A DNA stretch of 7,198 bases from assembly GCA_964522665.1 (NCBI GenBank), contig CAZFVY010000180.1, positions 1 through 7,198 on the forward strand. Reading direction: 5' to 3'. The DNA is from CAZFVY01 sp964522665 (GTDB lineage Bacteria; Verrucomicrobiota; Verrucomicrobiia; Limisphaerales; CAZFVY01). The position numbers were made by a program, and so were the translations under genes. Every line of letters begins with the position of its first letter. Positions within the stretch are counted from its first letter, which is position 1. Below are positions 5,951 through 7,198 of the stretch, in pieces. The notes beneath the pieces are model-generated. The model saw nothing but the letters and a program-made list of their open reading frames with translations, was not told where the DNA came from and searched no databases.

Positions 5951-6613
5951 TTAGGATTTCTGCGGTTCGGCCGACTCGGGTTCCGCCTCGGCGCCTTCGG
6001 CGACCGGCTCGGGTTCGGGGGCGTCGGCTTCGCGGGTCTCGAGCGCTTCGTTCAGCTTCATCGCGCCCGCGAAAAGCCCGGTGAAAAGCCCGCCGCTCAA
6101 AAAGGTGTTGCGAAAGAATTCCCAGGTTTGCGGCCAGCCCGCGGTGCCCTTGGTCAAGGCGGTGATCCACCCGGCCAGCGTCTTCGTGTATTCAGGATTG
6201 CTGAACGGATTGAAAAACCACGAGGCGGTGTTCGTGATGAAATAGAAAAGGACCGCGCCGAGAAACCCGCCGCTCAACAGGCTCACGAAACTCGACTTCG
6301 GCGAGAACCGCCGGCCGAGCGCGATGAGCAGCGCATAGACGGCGTAATTCACCAGCAGATAAAACAACACCGACGGTTGAAACACCTGATAGCCCAGCGC
6401 GAATTGGTAGTAGCAATTCAACCCCAGATCGGTCACCGCCAAGGTGACCAGCGGCGCCCACCAGGCCATCCGTTGGGGAAAGTAAACGCCCGCGCAAAAC
6501 GCCAGCGCGTAGGCGGCGCTGAAATTTTGCGGCAACATCCCGGGCACGCGCGTCAGCGCGAACACGAGCATCAACACGATGGGCAAAGCGTAGCTTTTTC
6601 TCACCGGACCCAA
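5951..6613 (-). CDS. Multi-pass membrane protein, DUF6580-like putative transporter
   Basis: This is a 220-residue integral membrane protein with about six hydrophobic segments (near 9-21, 33-47, 50-69, 78-100, 108-128 and 172-186). The pattern LPQNFSAAYALAFCAGVYF (27-45), a TDLGL segment (61-65), FYFITNTASWF (123-133) and the following Y-x-KTLAGWITALTKGTAGWP resemble DUF6580 proteins as I remember them. That family is annotated as putative transport proteins and resembles the membrane subunits of ECF-type vitamin uptake systems. No ATPase or coupling subunit is nearby. The tail (188-220) is hydrophilic and rich in Glu, Ala and Pro, probably disordered and cytoplasmic. The start is uncertain: TTG at 6613 has GGGG seven bases upstream, while a GTG three codons later (6604) would give MRKSYALPIV and is equally plausible. 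The gene leads a likely two-gene operon with the phosphoesterase. The membrane protein call is secure, the family moderately so, the substrate unknown. Confidence 0.82.
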   Translation of the reverse strand: MGPVRKSYALPIVLMLVFALTRVPGMLPQNFSAAYALAFCAGVYFPQRMAWWAPLVTLAVTDLGLNCYYQFALGYQVFQPSVLFYLLVNYAVYALLIALGRRFSPKSSFVSLLSGGFLGAVLFYFITNTASWFFNPFSNPEYTKTLAGWITALTKGTAGWPQTWEFFRNTFLSGGLFTGLFAGAMKLNEALETREADAPEPEPVAEGAEAEPESAEPQKS

Positions 6614-6778
6614 GTTAGCGCCCCGGCGCGGTCGAAGGCAAGACGCCGCTGCGCGCCACCGGGCGAAAGAATCCCCACGAATTGCCGCGCTTTACGCGAC
6701 CGCGAGCTGGGGACGATTTCCAAGGCGCCAGGCCGGAATCAATTCGAAAGTGGCCAAACCTCGGCGATTCATGGTCTT
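6614..6778. other. Upstream region of the DUF6580-like gene, no gene seen
   Basis: This stretch has no credible open frame. It must hold the promoter of the leftward two-gene unit, but no convincing -35/-10 pair was found. A 12-base palindrome, GCGCC-CC-GGCGC (6618-6629), lies just upstream of the TTG start. The 13-mer GGGGACGATTTCC occurs here (6709-6721) and at 5265-5277, a weak hint of shared repeat material. Confidence 0.35.
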
Positions 6779-7114
6779 CCGTCTCGAAGGGACGGAATGA
6801 AAATAGCCAGGCGCTTCAGCGCCTGGAATGATTGCGTTCGCGTAAGTCCTGGAAGGACGGCTGAATGTTTCGTATTTCCAGAGGTTCATCATCAGAAACA
6901 TGATTATAAGCGCGAACTGGTAACTCTGCGAACCAGACACGGGATCGAATTTGACGAGCGCTAGATCTGGGCTTAACCCTCAGCGGTCCCGCTGGGACTT
7001 TGACGCTTTCCGAAGCGAAACCGACGTTGAAACGTCGGCCTATTCTCGATTGTCCCTCCGGGACGAAAGCGGGGACAAAAATGAGGCTCCAGTGAATCGT
7101 TGGACCGATTCTGG
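6779..7114. repeat. Cluster of REP-like hairpins
   Basis: At least seven short stems lie in about 336 bp. They are CCGTCTC/GGGACGG (6779-6785 with 6789-6795, one T-G), CCAGGCGC/GCGCCTGG (6807-6814 with 6819-6826, loop TTCA), GTCCT/AGGAC (6846-6850 with 6854-6858), CAGCG/CGCTG (6981-6985 with 6990-6994), CGCTT/AAGCG (7004-7008 with 7013-7017), CCGACGT/ACGTCGG (7021-7027 with 7032-7038, loop TGAA), and GTCCC/GGGAC (7052-7056 with 7060-7064). A longer bulged stem spans 7089-7114 (CCA plus GAATCG with CGATTC plus TGG). Bases 7040-7064 recur in degenerate form at 2265-2289. Open frames across this region are repeat translations, not genes. The cluster looks like composite intergenic repeats; whether it is transcribed is unknown. 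Confidence 0.6.
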
Positions 7115-7146
7115 CGCTAGTGTAGTGTCTCATAAATAACTGGTCA

Positions 7147-7186
7147 TTCGTTGCGTCGGATTGGGTCGGTGGCGAGGCGCAACGAA
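7147..7186. repeat. 9-bp inverted repeat at the right edge
   Basis: TTCGTTGCG (7147-7155) is the exact reverse complement of CGCAACGAA (7178-7186), with a 22-base spacer. An AT-rich segment, GTCTCATAAATAAC (7127-7140), precedes it and stands out from the GC-rich surroundings. The pair could be a hairpin, an operator of a gene beyond the edge, or part of an insertion element end. The window stops too soon to decide. Confidence 0.4.
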
Positions 7187-7198
7187 GGAGCATCCCCG

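Noticed and set aside
5906..6964. 352-residue open frame on the + strand
   Set aside because: It lies antisense to the membrane protein gene and then runs into repeats. Its Arg/Glu/Gln-rich composition is the usual shadow of a GC-rich gene.
6816..7193. 125-residue open frame on the - strand
   Set aside because: It runs through the hairpin cluster and is a translation of repeat DNA, with no domain or membrane logic and no ribosome binding site.

Overview
The window looks like chromosomal DNA from a GC-rich, free-living bacterium, most likely of the phylum Verrucomicrobiota (Pedosphaera/Limisphaerales-like). The main reason is a pair of membrane-anchored HEAT-repeat proteins with the N-terminal signature PLY-x-GKPL-x-YWL and a C-terminal signature (GPSIYDAQRFA ... 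RLNR-x-L-x-EDAYP), which I recall as common in that group. The absence of clear Shine-Dalgarno sites, two TTG starts and intergenic DNA full of short hairpin repeats fit the same picture. The lineage call rests on memory, not on a search.

Layout: 1-64 holds two tandem REP-like hairpins. 65-448 has no convincing gene. 449-880 (+) encodes a small unrecognised protein with one N-terminal membrane segment. It converges on a complete pilC/gspF-type gene (955-2175, -), the inner-membrane platform protein of type IV pilus or type II secretion machines. No ATPase, pilin or secretin gene is present in the window, so the gene is an orphan here. 2176-2378 is intergenic and carries a degenerate copy of a hairpin repeat found again near the right end.

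2379-3581 and 3654-4847 (both -) are tandem paralogues, HEAT-repeat proteins of 400 and 397 residues. The duplication also covers about 37 bp in front of each start codon, including a palindrome at the same distance from each ATG. A perfect hairpin overlaps the stop codon of the upstream copy.

4848-5463 is non-coding. It contains a 259-bp MITE-like element (4983-5241) with 19-bp perfect terminal inverted repeats and an internal perfect hairpin, followed by further REP-like hairpins. 5464-5931 (-) is a YfcE-type metallophosphoesterase. It lies 19 bp behind 5951-6613 (-), a multi-pass membrane protein resembling the DUF6580 putative-transporter family; these two probably form an operon. 6614-7198 has no credible gene but is densely packed with short hairpins, and a 9-bp inverted repeat sits at the right edge.

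No single coherent new system is evident. The genes are probably unrelated housekeeping or lineage-specific loci. The most notable content is the HEAT paralogue pair with its duplicated leader, the MITE-like element, and the dispersed hairpin family that fills nearly every intergenic gap.
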